Shown here: positions 29,573 through 39,449 of the stretch, one piece after another
Numbering within the stretch: the stretch's first letter is position 1
How the letters are laid out: the number at the start of each line of letters is the position of its first letter
NCBI GenBank assembly: GCA_029339505.1
Contig: JAQISU010000210.1
Location: 16,631,501-16,695,500, forward strand
DNA length: 64,000 nucleotides
Direction: 5' to 3'
DNA from: Unio delphinus
Taxonomy: Eukaryota; Mollusca; Bivalvia; Unionida; Unionidae
Program-made: the position numbers and the translations under genes
The notes under the pieces: model-generated
What the model was told of the DNA's origin: nothing
The model's database searches: none
What the model saw: only the letters and a program-made list of their open reading frames with translations

Positions 29573-30815
29573 ATTTAGTGTGAACTTCCCTTCTCCGATT
29601 CTAGTGTGTGAGATCGCGCTGGCAAAATTACGAGTATATCATAGCTGGCCCAATATCAGATCTGTTGCATTTGGCGGTCAGCAACCCAATAACGCACTGG
29701 TGTTCTCGTATAAGAATAAACCCGATGGTACTCCAGCGTGGGAAACTGTTTCGTTACCAACTGGGTCGTACCAAACTGAGCAAATCAATTCTGAAATTCA
29801 GCGTAGAATAAAATCAATCACTGGAAAAGAATCAAAAATAGCTATTAATCTTCATGAACCGACGCTCGCGTCGTCGATCGAAATAAGCATAGAGGGATAC
29901 ATTGTAGATATCTATAACAGCTCGTTAAGAACAGTGTTAGGATGGCCTGAAAAACCACCGGAAAAATCCAACACCGACTTAACCACAGACGTACAATCAT
30001 ATCATGAAATCAATCGCATGTATCGAGATAATTTATCTGATATAAGAAAAGGAAAAATCGCCGATAGATTTATATTTACCAACAAAAACACATTGCAATG
30101 GGATTTTATCATTAAAAGAACAGCTGACTCATCTGTTACTATCTCATTTACGCTAACTGACATCACTGGTTATTTTAATGAAATTAATCAATTACATAAA
30201 ACACAACCAGAACAACTACGGCAAACAAACTCACAAAAACACGTTGAAATACTAAATCAGCTTGTATCTGACATGGAATATATAAATGAACTAATTGTTC
30301 AAAAAATAACCCATGACAACAGCGACAATAAACAACGATTCCTAACCGGTTACAATATCACAGAAGCCAATCTGCGTAATTTCAAGTTTCCCGGATACAA
30401 CGCTGAGGAACTAAAAGAATCTGCTAGGAATGTTAGCAAGGTATTACAAGTACAAGATTCAACTGTCCTCCTCAAATATAATAATGATCCAGATGGTGGC
30501 GGTAGGCATATTGCCCCGCACAATGTGAATATTTCAACGGTGATTGCGCTCAATTTAACATGTGATGCAGTTGAAGGAAGCTATCAAATTAATCTAGAGC
30601 AATCAAATCAAGCTCAGCAGGGATATATTCTTTATTCGTTTGCACCAACAGCTCCTCCAGGATTCCTAATTATTGAAAACTCAATTAATCCTGTCTACAT
30701 GCGATGCCATAATAATTGGCTAACGAGAATTAATTTCCGACTCACCGACCAGTCAAATAATTTGATTGATCTACAAGACGAGGTGTTAGCGATTAGTTTG
30801 TGTGTAAAGTCCTAA
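29487..30815 (+). CDS. Penton-like minor capsid protein
   Basis: Intact, 442 residues from MSLELLQRIAEN, the start conserved in A and C (an ATG at 29466 is in frame upstream). The N-terminal domain is beta-rich (ISITSTNPEFSVNFPSPI ... LPTGSYQTEQI); a linker with GWPEKPPEK, then a helical middle; the C-terminal domain carries DGGGRHIAPHNVNIS, QGYILYSFAPTAPPGFLII and a final beta pair. The pattern matches the second structural protein of cnidarian and molluscan Polinton-like elements as I remember it. Jelly-roll penton function is inferred from place and size. Last gene before the right TIR. Confidence 0.6.
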   Translation: MSLELLQRIAENTTPIRKSMISITSTNPEFSVNFPSPILVCEIALAKLRVYHSWPNIRSVAFGGQQPNNALVFSYKNKPDGTPAWETVSLPTGSYQTEQINSEIQRRIKSITGKESKIAINLHEPTLASSIEISIEGYIVDIYNSSLRTVLGWPEKPPEKSNTDLTTDVQSYHEINRMYRDNLSDIRKGKIADRFIFTNKNTLQWDFIIKRTADSSVTISFTLTDITGYFNEINQLHKTQPEQLRQTNSQKHVEILNQLVSDMEYINELIVQKITHDNSDNKQRFLTGYNITEANLRNFKFPGYNAEELKESARNVSKVLQVQDSTVLLKYNNDPDGGGRHIAPHNVNISTVIALNLTCDAVEGSYQINLEQSNQAQQGYILYSFAPTAPPGFLIIENSINPVYMRCHNNWLTRINFRLTDQSNNLIDLQDEVLAISLCVKS

Positions 30816-30851
30816 AAACTTGATCGAATATTTGGTTGAAATAAATTATTA

Positions 30852-31096
30852 ACCCATAGCAGCGGGGTGGGGGTGGGGGGGGGGGGGGGCGATGGCATCA
30901 CGAAGAGACCGTATTTTGACTAAACGATGAAAACGGTCTTGGAGTATGATTTTGCGAAAAACTTATGTTTCGAGCAAGTAATCTTTTTTTTGGTTGAAAA
31001 AGAAGGATTCGAATTAATTCTCTCGAGATGTTTGTTAGATTTAGAGCAAATGATGTCTGGAGCAAATGTCAGATTCGCTCCCCCCCCCCTGCTGCT
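30852..31096 (-). repeat. Right terminal inverted repeat of copy B
   Basis: Inner border ACCCATAGCAGCGGGGTGGG with a long G tract; outer border a C tract then CTGCTGCT at 31096. The interior is the reverse complement of the left repeat with a few substitutions and small indels. Twenty bases longer than the left arm, mainly in the G tract. Confidence 0.93.
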
Positions 31097-31754
31097 ACTG
31101 AATCATTGATTTAATTTCTAACCTGAATGTGACCAGAATGGCACTCATACTGGCGTCCCCTGCACACTTCATGCTTAACGGACTTTCCAAACAAACAAAT
31201 GGGTTGGCATAGTACGACTATAATCTAGCCGATTTTGTCCAGTGTTTTGCCATGCCGGAAATATTATTTGATTTATAAATAATGTTTATAAAACATTGGG
31301 GCGAAAACCCGCCTAAACTAATTTTAAAATCAGTGAAATATGAAATACACAGCACAACCTTTTTCAGTCAAAAACAATTTTTATTTCAGAAGCCATTTCA
31401 ACAAAATACTAATTTGTGTCTAAATATCTTTGATTACTAGTATTTATAAGCGAATTAAAAATTACTTTCACACATCATGAAGGTGTTTGTTTTCATTTAG
31501 AACCAACTGTAAGATCACTACTTAACTTTTGTTTACTGGCATTTTATAAAAATTCTGGTCTCCTCTAAGCGAATGGCGGCGCTTTTGAAACTGTTTATCG
31601 GTGTATTGGATACAGAGGAACTCACGAGGGGCTGAGTGTTACTATGACAAATTATACTAGTAACTTGTATGACTGACAACATGACTTATATGGACTTGGT
31701 ATAGTATCAGGGTAAATTCTGACCATGACTAAATTGCAGTGATACTCGCTTATT
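31097..31754. other. Host intron 2, part right of copy B
   Basis: AT-rich sequence without coding signal between the element and a SINE. Confidence 0.6.
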
Positions 31755-32080
31755 AACCGCTCCGGTGGCCTCGTGGTTAGATCGTACGCCGCGGAAGCGG
31801 GAGGTCGTAGGTTCGATCCCCGGCCGAGTCATACCAAAGACTTACAAAAATGGTGCTAACAACTACCTCGCATAATACTCAGCATTAAGAAGTCAGTGTT
31901 AGGACTGGTCGGCCTGGTGTCAGAATAATGTGACTGGGTGGGACATCATGCTACATATCTGCGACATGATGTCTCAGAGCTACACATCACTATAAACTGC
32001 CTCACTGTAGACATAGTAGTGATATGACTGAAAAATTGTTAACGCTAAGTTAAAAATCCTGATCAAACAATCAAACAAAC
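31755..32080 (+). mobile_element. tRNA-derived SINE
   Basis: Begins with a tRNA-like head (AACCGCTCCGGTGGCCTCGT, box B GGTTCGATCCC), followed by a core shared with the copy at 51051-51377 (GTTAGGACTGGTCGGCCTGG, ATCATGCTACAT, AACTGCCTCACTG) and a CAAA-rich tail. The core is of the kind common in mollusc genomes. A weak duplication (CTTAT) flanks it. Confidence 0.85.
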
Positions 32081-32189
32081 ACTTATATCCTCAAAGACTA
32101 AAATGGCATTGATAATGCTCTGATAAAGAAGTTCTTTTTTTTTAATGTGGAATAAAGCATATATTGTATAGTCGTATTGAGGTACGTAC

Positions 32190-32295
32190 GTGGGTTTAGG
32201 ATCTCCGGCAGCAGTACATCCTTCTGATGCTTTGGAGCCCGGTTTCACATACTGGATGTTGAAATCACGTGTTAACATGTCCGGAGGGACTGCCC
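32190..32295 (-). CDS. Host exon 2: first half of an Ig domain
   Basis: On minus, TTCTCATTATAG precedes 32295 and GTACGTAC follows 32190. The 106-nt exon carries two bases of a split codon, then [29 protein letters not shown] (Ig B-strand cysteine). The last two bases plus the first base of exon 3 make a Thr codon, after which the Ig domain continues in register. The two bases at the start complete a Gly codon with the last G of exon 1. Secreted or membrane-anchored adhesion-type protein inferred. Confidence 0.8.
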
Positions 32296-32358
32296 CTATA
32301 ATGAGAAAATGATTTATTTGTGGGGTTACACCTTTTACATGAACTACAACATGACCTG

Positions 32359-32470
<112 letters not shown>

Positions 32471-32564
32471 TATCCAAACATAAATCATCCGCTTTTTTAT
32501 CTTGCTTTTATGTAAAGAAAATATGCGATATGACAATACCAGTATAATAATCATGGACATCGTT

Positions 32565-32759
32565 AGCAACAGGGTGGGTGAACACTATATTTTTCAGACA
32601 ACTTATAACAAATAATGACATCGTTGTTATAAAATTGGAGTCTACATATTTGTCACATCCCACCCTGCTGCTATTAATTAACCAAATTATTGCTCAGACA
32701 AATCATACTAAAATTCAACCTCGTGTAAGGTGTCATCGCGCGCGATTGGGCTGCGATTA
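32565..32759 (+). repeat. Left terminal repeat of copy C
   Basis: The outer 112 bp run from AGCAACAGGGTGGGTG to CATCCCACCCTGCTGCT, again with inverted borders. The following 85 bp (ATTAATTAACCAAATTATTG ... GGGCTGCGATTA) are the part repeated in inverted form at 46272-46352. Confidence 0.8.
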
Positions 32760-32774
32760 ATTTGCTGTATATTT

Positions 32775-33414
32775 GATTTAGTCCATTTCGAATTCTTGTT
32801 CTAGTATCTTGTAAATAATTTATCGTTGAGGGATATCCATGATACGACCATAGAAATGTCTAAATTGCTGATAGTCCATGTCGCCAACGCATCAGGTGTT
32901 ATGAATATTGTTAAGTGTATGCTTATCAACTCCGTTAAACATCGCTATGATATTACAATTGTCCCTGATTACTTTAGTTACCTGGGAATATCTCTGAATG
33001 ACATATATCACGTCAGTATTTTTGTGTCTTCCCTGTGAAAATATGAATGCAGGATTTGTAATTTTTGTTTAGTATTACATCATCGTACACAACTAGATTG
33101 TTGCTGTACCTGTCAATCTCCTCGACGCTAGGACCTTCTTCAATATTGGTGATAAATTCAATAATATCCTCACCGGTTATTGATTTTGCACTCTCGTTAT
33201 AATCTTTTAATACCGCATAACATCGTTGATCATTTACCCGTGGGGCTATCTAATGTAATTTATCCTACTTCATCCATCGCATTATCATATCAATTTACAG
33301 CTGTGTTTTACCTCTTCCGGATGGACCTATTCTGATATAATTTTATAGCATTGGATGCTGTTTAATCGGTCCTCGCTCTCGTGTTGCTGAATAATCAATT
33401 ACATTCATATTCAT
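32775..33414 (-). pseudogene. Packaging ATPase, broken
   Basis: The start NMNVIDYSATRERGPIKQHP aligns with the copy B gene. The Walker A loop survives only partly after a frameshift near 33345. GRHKNTDVIYV and VIRDNCNII are recognisable on minus at about 32930-33045, and the terminal part at 32775-32930 is degenerate. It occupies the same place next to the TIR as in B. Confidence 0.75.
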
Positions 33415-33430
33415 ATAACATAAATAAATT

Positions 33431-33925
33431 ATGGATTTATATTGTGTGAAATGTAGGTCACATAAACCGACAAGTGACCAAACACCTGTTGTAACTATTA
33501 AAACAAGCGCAATCACTGGCGAGTGTGCACAATGTGGTATAAAAAATCCGATTAAACAGTTTAAAAAGGGAGGTGATATCGCTGCCAAGTTGATAAAACT
33601 CCCAGGGGCTCCGTGGGCGAAATACATAGGAGAAAAACATCTTCCAGGATACAGTTATTGTGGTCTGGGAACTCGACTCGATATTCGACTTGATGATCAA
33701 TATTAACCTAGACTAGGTGATTATTCGATAAATGCTATCGATAAGGCTTGTCATGCACATGATGTCGCATATAAAAGAAAAGACCTTAAACAGCGACACA
33801 TCGCAGATATAAAATTAATCCACGCGTTGAATTATATTCCTGATAAATACTTCAAAGAAAAATTTGCTTCCAATGTAATAAAAACAGCTATGAAAACTAT
33901 ATTAGTATTAGGTGCTGGTAATTAA
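33431..33925 (+). pseudogene. Zinc-ribbon plus phospholipase A2 protein, one premature stop
   Basis: 164 codons in a single frame. The zinc ribbon (YCVKC ... CAQCG) is followed by GAPWAKYIGEKHLPGYSYCG (calcium loop) and, after a TAA at 33704-33706, by ACHAHDVAYK with the catalytic His-Asp. End at the TAA at 33923-33925. This copy shows that the two domains belong to one reading frame, since only a single stop separates them. Divergent from the ATPase, as in B. Confidence 0.8.
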
Positions 33926-33929
33926 TTAC

Positions 33930-34662
33930 ATGGAATCGATTTATTATTCTTCAACCGCCACCGAAGAAAATTCAGTATTCGTCGTTTGATATTAGCGTGC
34001 CAAATAAGGTTAATCAGGCTGATACATTATTTTTTCCGCATGATATTGTTCAAAAACTTACTTATAAATATGCGTTGACCGTCGTTGACATTGCGAGTCG
34101 ATACAAAGAAGCTGAGCCGTTAACGACAAAGACATCATCTGAAGTTGGCTCTGCGTTTAAAAGAATTTATCGTCGAGGTCATCTGCGGTGGTTAATGATC
34201 CTCCAGGTTGATCCGGGCAAGGACTTTCAAGGTGATGTATCATCAACGATGAAGCAACATAATGTCGCCATACAACTAGGACATAATACAATTTATCGCG
34301 ATCAATGTAATTACCGCATTCAACAATGAAATTACTCGGAGCATCAACATGAAGCCTGTTATCGCAATCACAAAAAAATATAATTTTACCCAGCCGTGAC
34401 TTTTCATCGTCTATATTACCTAGTAATGTCACTGTAAGATATTTGTATGAACCTGGTGAACTTGCAGGTGGTATAAAGAAATCAACTGATCATATATGGA
34501 GTATCACATCACATAAAATATTTAGCCAAATCACATCTAAAACAGACTAGCAATCTATAGATGAGATTTAACCGCTCCCCCCCTCCCCCAGCGTGCATTT
34601 ACCCTGAACAATTGCAAGTTATTCCAGATGACATTCAGTTATCACCGCGTGAACTTAATTAG
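33930..34662 (+). pseudogene. Retrovirus-type integrase, deleted
   Basis: MESIYYSS at the start, then the N-terminal region is mostly missing. The core TVVDIASRYKEAEPL and LQVDPGKDF carry the first two catalytic Asp. A deletion after YRDQ removes the segment with the catalytic Glu and joins to a later region (FNNEIT). Poly-C insertion near 34565. The final TAG overlaps the convergent replicase gene by 8 bp, exactly as in copy B. Confidence 0.8.
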
Positions 34663-37600
34663 CGCGATGATTTTGATTACACTCTAGACAGGTCAATGTT
34701 ACATTATCTTTGGTATGGCCGCGACTATTATCTTTTCTATCTAAGGTAAATTGTTTGGAGTTGTTCGCGACCATTCCATTACACAATTTCACTTAGCACA
34801 GTGGTCATCTTGTTGTTGATTTAGTGTAGTTATAAATTCAACGTCGAGATCAAATTATATTATTATTTTATCTTCTTGTTTATATCCGGCTAGATTTTTT
34901 CTCTTATCGCGGTATCATTGACCACATCAACGATATTTGTTCCGTCGTTGAAATCGACGTAAACTGGTCGAAGTTGATTTATTCGTCGAACTCTGACCAC
35001 TCGATGAAATCATCGATGATCCAAACAATCGTATCAGTGATAGTCTCCCTGCGAGGAATATATTGTCATCGCGTAGCCTAACAGCTATAGAGATTTATCG
35101 GAGTTTATTGCATCTCTGACAACAGCGATATCAACCCCCACACTATCATTTAACACTAGTATTTGTTTTTCAGATTTTCCAGGGATGTTAACTTTCATGC
35201 TTTGTCGTCGTGTATCTGTAGGTCTACAGCATTTCGGAACCTGATCCATCGGAAATTTTTCTTCGTGTAAATAAAATAATTACATCTGAAGTAGATCTCT
35301 GATTTTCTTTCTGCTCGCGATTATCAAATCTGTTGGCTTCCACGTTGTCCAAAAATCAGTAATCGATGTTTCAGGTACTTTTTACGTGTTATTTCACATT
35401 GAATTTTATTCGGTTGTAATCTTATTGCGGATTTCAACTCAGTTAACTCTACGTCGATTTAACGATGATCGGTGTAAATTTCCTCGTAATAAACTACTGG
35501 GTTTCTTCTCAGAAAATCATGAAGTGATAATTCGGTAAATGGTGGTGGTTGATCATGATCACTATACATTAACACAGCGGTGTTTTTTTGCTCGAAACCA
35601 TTCTAGAAATGTTTTTAACAGCGTCAATGATACTGTACATATTTCGTCCCAAATAGTTTTCCTGGGAATATACTTCTTACCCATTCGATCAGGAGTCCAC
35701 ACGGTATCATTAAACCGAAAATATCTATGATACGTACATGCGTTTACTCCTCGGGGTGTCATGTCTCGAGCGAGTCGATGAGTCGGTATTAACACAATCA
35801 TGTCAGCATTCTTTCCAAATAAATCAATTACCTTGGTTGTTTTACCACATCTTCCTGGGTCGTTCAAATAAACAGATTTATGTCTCGTTATTGGATCGTG
35901 TATAATCGGCGATGATGATATTTTTATTATTGTATACTCACGGTAATTAGCCTCGATGGAAGTTTCAGCTGATTCACAATATCGATGTAGTGTTTTCTTT
36001 TTTATTCTCCATGACGCTCATTCATTTGAGATCGTAGTAAACTCCACGACGGTTTTCTTGTGCCCATGATTAAAGTAAAATGAATCCGTGGCTACCCTAA
36101 CCACGATGTTGGAAAACATGTTTATCATCGAAGGTAAATTTATTGAAACATAAACTAGCATTGACGATCTCAAATTAGCATATTACGGTGATTGACCTTC
36201 GAAGTATTCAACGATTGTCCGTATCTTTATTCCATTTGACAAACAAGATTTTTTCCTTGAAGTGAATATCTGATTTATTTTGTTGTATCCGCGATTATAA
36301 AATCCAATTCAGCGTCGTCGAGAATCAATCGGGTACAACGCCGTTTATGATCACATGATCCACCTTGAGTAAATTTCCCGATTATTTTTCTTCCGAGGTT
36401 CGAAGCGCTTCATATCCCAATCATCGCTGATATTTGGTGTTGGCAGCCAAATCTCGGTTTGCTTCCGATATGATACAATCTCATCGGAGATAGTCAACGA
36501 CGTCAACATGTTTTTATCTAGCATGAATCGTCATAATACAATCGGAGCCCATCTCTTCGTTGAAAAATGTCTTCCAAACCAGACATAAAATATCGGGTGA
36601 AGATTTCAGCGAGTGTAACTGATGTAATACGAGCAAATCTCGTCAAATCAAAATCAGGTAAAGGTCCATTTATGGCGATCCTGGTCATTTCATGTGTGGG
36701 ATGACCTAACCGCGTAAAATACTCGCTGTATTCACCAAGACCAAGAAAACTTCCCGGGTAACATGCAAGCATGTCTACGGAACTAAACTTTTCATGACTG
36801 TACTTTGTATTTTATAATCCGCTATGACCATATTCTGTACAACTCGCTCGTACATCATCGAGAAAATCATATCTGGTTGGTTTCCATGAACTTTTTTCTC
36901 TGGCAAAATGAGCTGCTACGGATGAAACAGATAAACAATTATGTGTTATTTCCTCGACGCTGCTTGTGTATCGCCTCGCGAGATGATTCATATATTTGAA
37001 GTTCTTCTGTTCGATATAATTCTTCATTCAGTATTACACATTGATCCTACCCAACCCCCCTGTTCATCGCTTTTAATAAACCATACCGATACTGGATCGC
37101 TTTTGCTGATTTCATTGATGTAATCAAATATATACCCAGCGTAATATTTTATTGTTCTTCCTTGAGGAAATAATCGTATAGAATTCCTCCATGCATGCGA
37201 CCTATGATCAATGATTTCAATCGGGGCTCCATTTTTTAATATTTCTTTGTATATAAAATTTCCCCGGTGATAGTTTTTACTGTTATTGGAAATCTTAATA
37301 TTTTTTCTAATTCAACGACATCGCTTTTTGGCGCTCTTGTGTTTTTAACTGATTCTGCCCACATGGCTATCTTGGATTTTCTCAAATCAGTTAAACCATT
37401 TCTTCGTTTTACATTCTTGAAGTGTTCGGTGACTAGTTCGGCTACACAATTCAACATCGATGAAGTCTTCATCGGGCAGAGTTTATTAATGTCTGGTTGA
37501 TTTATTGAGAAAATTCCATACGTGGTTACTGTTACCGGTTATGCTTGACTGTGATATGCGCTATCGATTCCAGTTAGCATACCAGGTTTGGTTTTATTGT

Positions 37601-37976
37601 TAACAATTGCTGGTTTTTTATTTGCTGTCATTACACGTTCACGCTTGTCATATACTCTCCAATCTTTCTTGGAACCTCTGCTGAATGTTATTAGCATATA
37701 ACAGTGTTTACCATCACGACCTATTTTTGATAATATTTCAGCGGCGAGTTTATCATTCATGGTGTTATTATCGCGGGGTGTTATCTAGGTCGACCGTACA
37801 TAATCAGCTCCATCTTTAAGAAATTGATACATTGCTTCTTTGATACTTCTTTTGATTTGTAATTTCCACATTCGTGGTTTTATTTTACAATCGAGATCTA
37901 AAACTTTTCTTCGTTTCTGCAGCGATATATCTGTATCGGAAATGTTGGAAATATATTCCATATACGTATGAGACAA
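34655..37976 (-). pseudogene. Family B DNA polymerase-SF1 helicase-HNH nuclease, broken
   Basis: Recognisable from the N-terminus (37785-37976) through the NCVAELVTEHF module (37236-37472), motif A (MLACYPGSFLGLGEY, about 36727-36772), motif C near 36080, helicase Walker A (degenerate, about 35830-35860) and Walker B (IWDEICTV, about 35625-35660), to the HNH tail at 34655-34870. From the GYKQEDK linker into the HNH part (LNQQQDDHCAK) the frame is the same, interrupted only by substitution-type stops (TAA, TGA). This supports an original single polypeptide. Many lesions throughout. Confidence 0.8.
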
Positions 37977-38021
37977 ATTTTATATTCAATTCAATTTATC
38001 AATGATATATTAATATAGCGA

Positions 38022-38303
38022 TGAATCAAAATTATTGCAAGTGGATATTTAAAGGAAATGTTGGTACATGTTACAAAAATGCGTAGGAGAATACCATGCG
38101 ATGCATAATTAGTATTTTAAACGTGGTTCCAATGGTCTCGTTGATTGTATTACATTTGGTCATGGTGTACGAGGCAAAACTCGATTATGCTATAATTACG
38201 GTGGTAAAAGATTCAGAGAACTGGTTAGGTAATATGCAAATACATATAATGTCGTATTCGATGAGTATGACTATATTACTGGTGTTTATCGTGAAAAACA
38301 ATT
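38022..38303 (+). pseudogene. Cysteine-rich zinc-binding protein, broken
   Basis: It begins MNQNYCKWIFKG; a stop follows after 21 codons. The GVRGKTRLCYNYGGKRFREL segment corresponds to GVRGKSQLCLSCGCTRYKEL in B but lies in another frame, and one cysteine pair has been lost. Head to head with the replicase gene, as in A and B. Confidence 0.6.
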
Positions 38304-38309
38304 AAATGG

Positions 38310-38746
38310 TTGCTTTGTTTAAGAAATATATGGATCAAATTGAATTCACTTCTCAGCCCATTTACAACAATTACGATGCATTAAGATGTGGAATCATTAG
38401 GCATTGCAAACAAATGAAAAAAATTGGTTCCGTTAATAATAGAGGTTATATATAGATTACTGTTAAGAGGGAGAGACAAAAAATATTATTTCGCTCATCG
38501 ATTTATTTGGAAGTGTTTTAATGGGGTGATCGGTGATGGTCTTGTTGTTGTTCATATGTTGGACAATTACTCAGTGAAAAGTGCCTGAAATCAGCTCCAA
38601 AAATTAGATCCCAACAATGACGACCTGTCGTCGCATTTATGGATAGCGAAATATTCCGCTGCTAAGCACTATGATATTTATCATGCATGTATACAAAACT
38701 TCGCCGATGATATACAATTGGCAACGTTTTCAAAGACATATGAATA
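38310..38746 (+). pseudogene. HNH homing-type endonuclease, broken
   Basis: YNNYDALRCGIIRH at the N-terminus, AHRFIWKCFNGVIGDGLVVV in the HNH core, and a degenerate C-terminal segment (AAKHYDIYHACIQNFADDI) match the B gene in order. Stops and shifts occur between them. Confidence 0.65.
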
Positions 38747-38990
38747 GCTCGGCGGTATCTTCTCGGCGTTTTCTCTTGTTAGCTCGGTAACACTGTTGAG
38801 CTTCACGAAATTGTTCAGCAATCCCCTGAGTTATTCCGGAAATTGGCTCCTTTCACCATATTTTATACAACCTGGATAATCCTATTTTATACTCGGTGGC
38901 GACTTGGACAGGTCGTTTAACACCGTGTAACGCTATTTTTTTTGTTCGTCTACCGCGGTTAGATAAGTTGGTGTTCTCATATATCTGAGG
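38747..38990 (-). pseudogene. Unrecognised gene remnant at the inversion border
   Basis: A minus-strand frame with one TGA reads RGRRTKKIALHGVKRPVQV, then EYKIGLSRLYKIW, and a basic end (ANKRKRREDTAEL). Composition suggests a DNA-binding protein with a helix-turn-helix-like region, but no family is recognised. Nothing similar was seen in A or B. It abuts the junction where the capsid block of C changes orientation. Confidence 0.3.
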
Positions 38991-39134
38991 AAAACAATTC
39001 AGAAAAAAAAAATCATATTGGAAATCACGAGACAGAAATTAAAAAAAAATTAAAAAGTGGAAATCACAGAAATAAAAAGACAGTAATAATTATAGTCAGT
39101 AATCGTAAAATTTATTTAAATTTACTGGATATTT

Positions 39135-39251
39135 TCATTGACAAATTTTACGTTTCCTACGATAACATTTCTTTGAAGCTTTCCAGAGAAATACACGAGT
39201 GTGGGGTATAATTTTAGATCTGATCGCGGAAACTTGAAATTTACGTAACAT
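39135..39251 (-). CDS. Small basic peptide ORF (38 residues)
   Basis: MLRKFQVSAIRSKIIPH at the start and KKCYRRKRKICQ at the end: 12 Lys/Arg in 38 residues. It lies between the unrecognised remnant and the penton-like gene. It resembles small basic core peptides in composition only; a chance ORF is quite possible. Confidence 0.2.
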   Translation of the reverse strand: MLRKFQVSAIRSKIIPHTRVFLWKASKKCYRRKRKICQ

Positions 39252-39449
39252 GATCACGTTGAAGTTGACTCAGTTGGTGTTCCGTCAGGACAAAATCATC
39301 ATTGCCGAATTCATCTATGACTATATGAAAATCTCCACCACTCACCCCCTACCCCGAATGATTTTCTAACCCCGAATCCAGCTGTTGTTTATCATGGATG
39401 TATACTCGTGTGTGCTGGTACATTACTATAATAATGTTGCAATTTTCAA

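Larger units (their letters stand above)
15702..31096 (+). mobile_element. Polinton-like viral element, copy B (complete, 15.4 kb)
   Basis: Bounded by inverted terminal repeats of 225 and 245 bp that look about 95% identical apart from their G/C tracts. It carries a packaging ATPase, zinc-ribbon/PLA2, rve integrase, polymerase-helicase-HNH, cysteine-rich and HNH proteins, and a capsid block with adenain-like protease. Size, TIRs and gene set fit Maverick/Polinton elements and adintoviruses. No clean 6-bp target duplication is visible (AATTGA left, ACTGAA right). About nine genes are intact. Those broken are PLA2, integrase, polymerase, major capsid, VII/mu-like and membrane protein. It sits in intron 2 of the host Ig gene. 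Confidence 0.92.

Noticed and set aside
15690..31105. 6-bp target site duplication for copy B
   Set aside because: Flanks AATTGA and ACTGAA do not match, and shifting the borders by a few bases does not help. No duplication is claimed.
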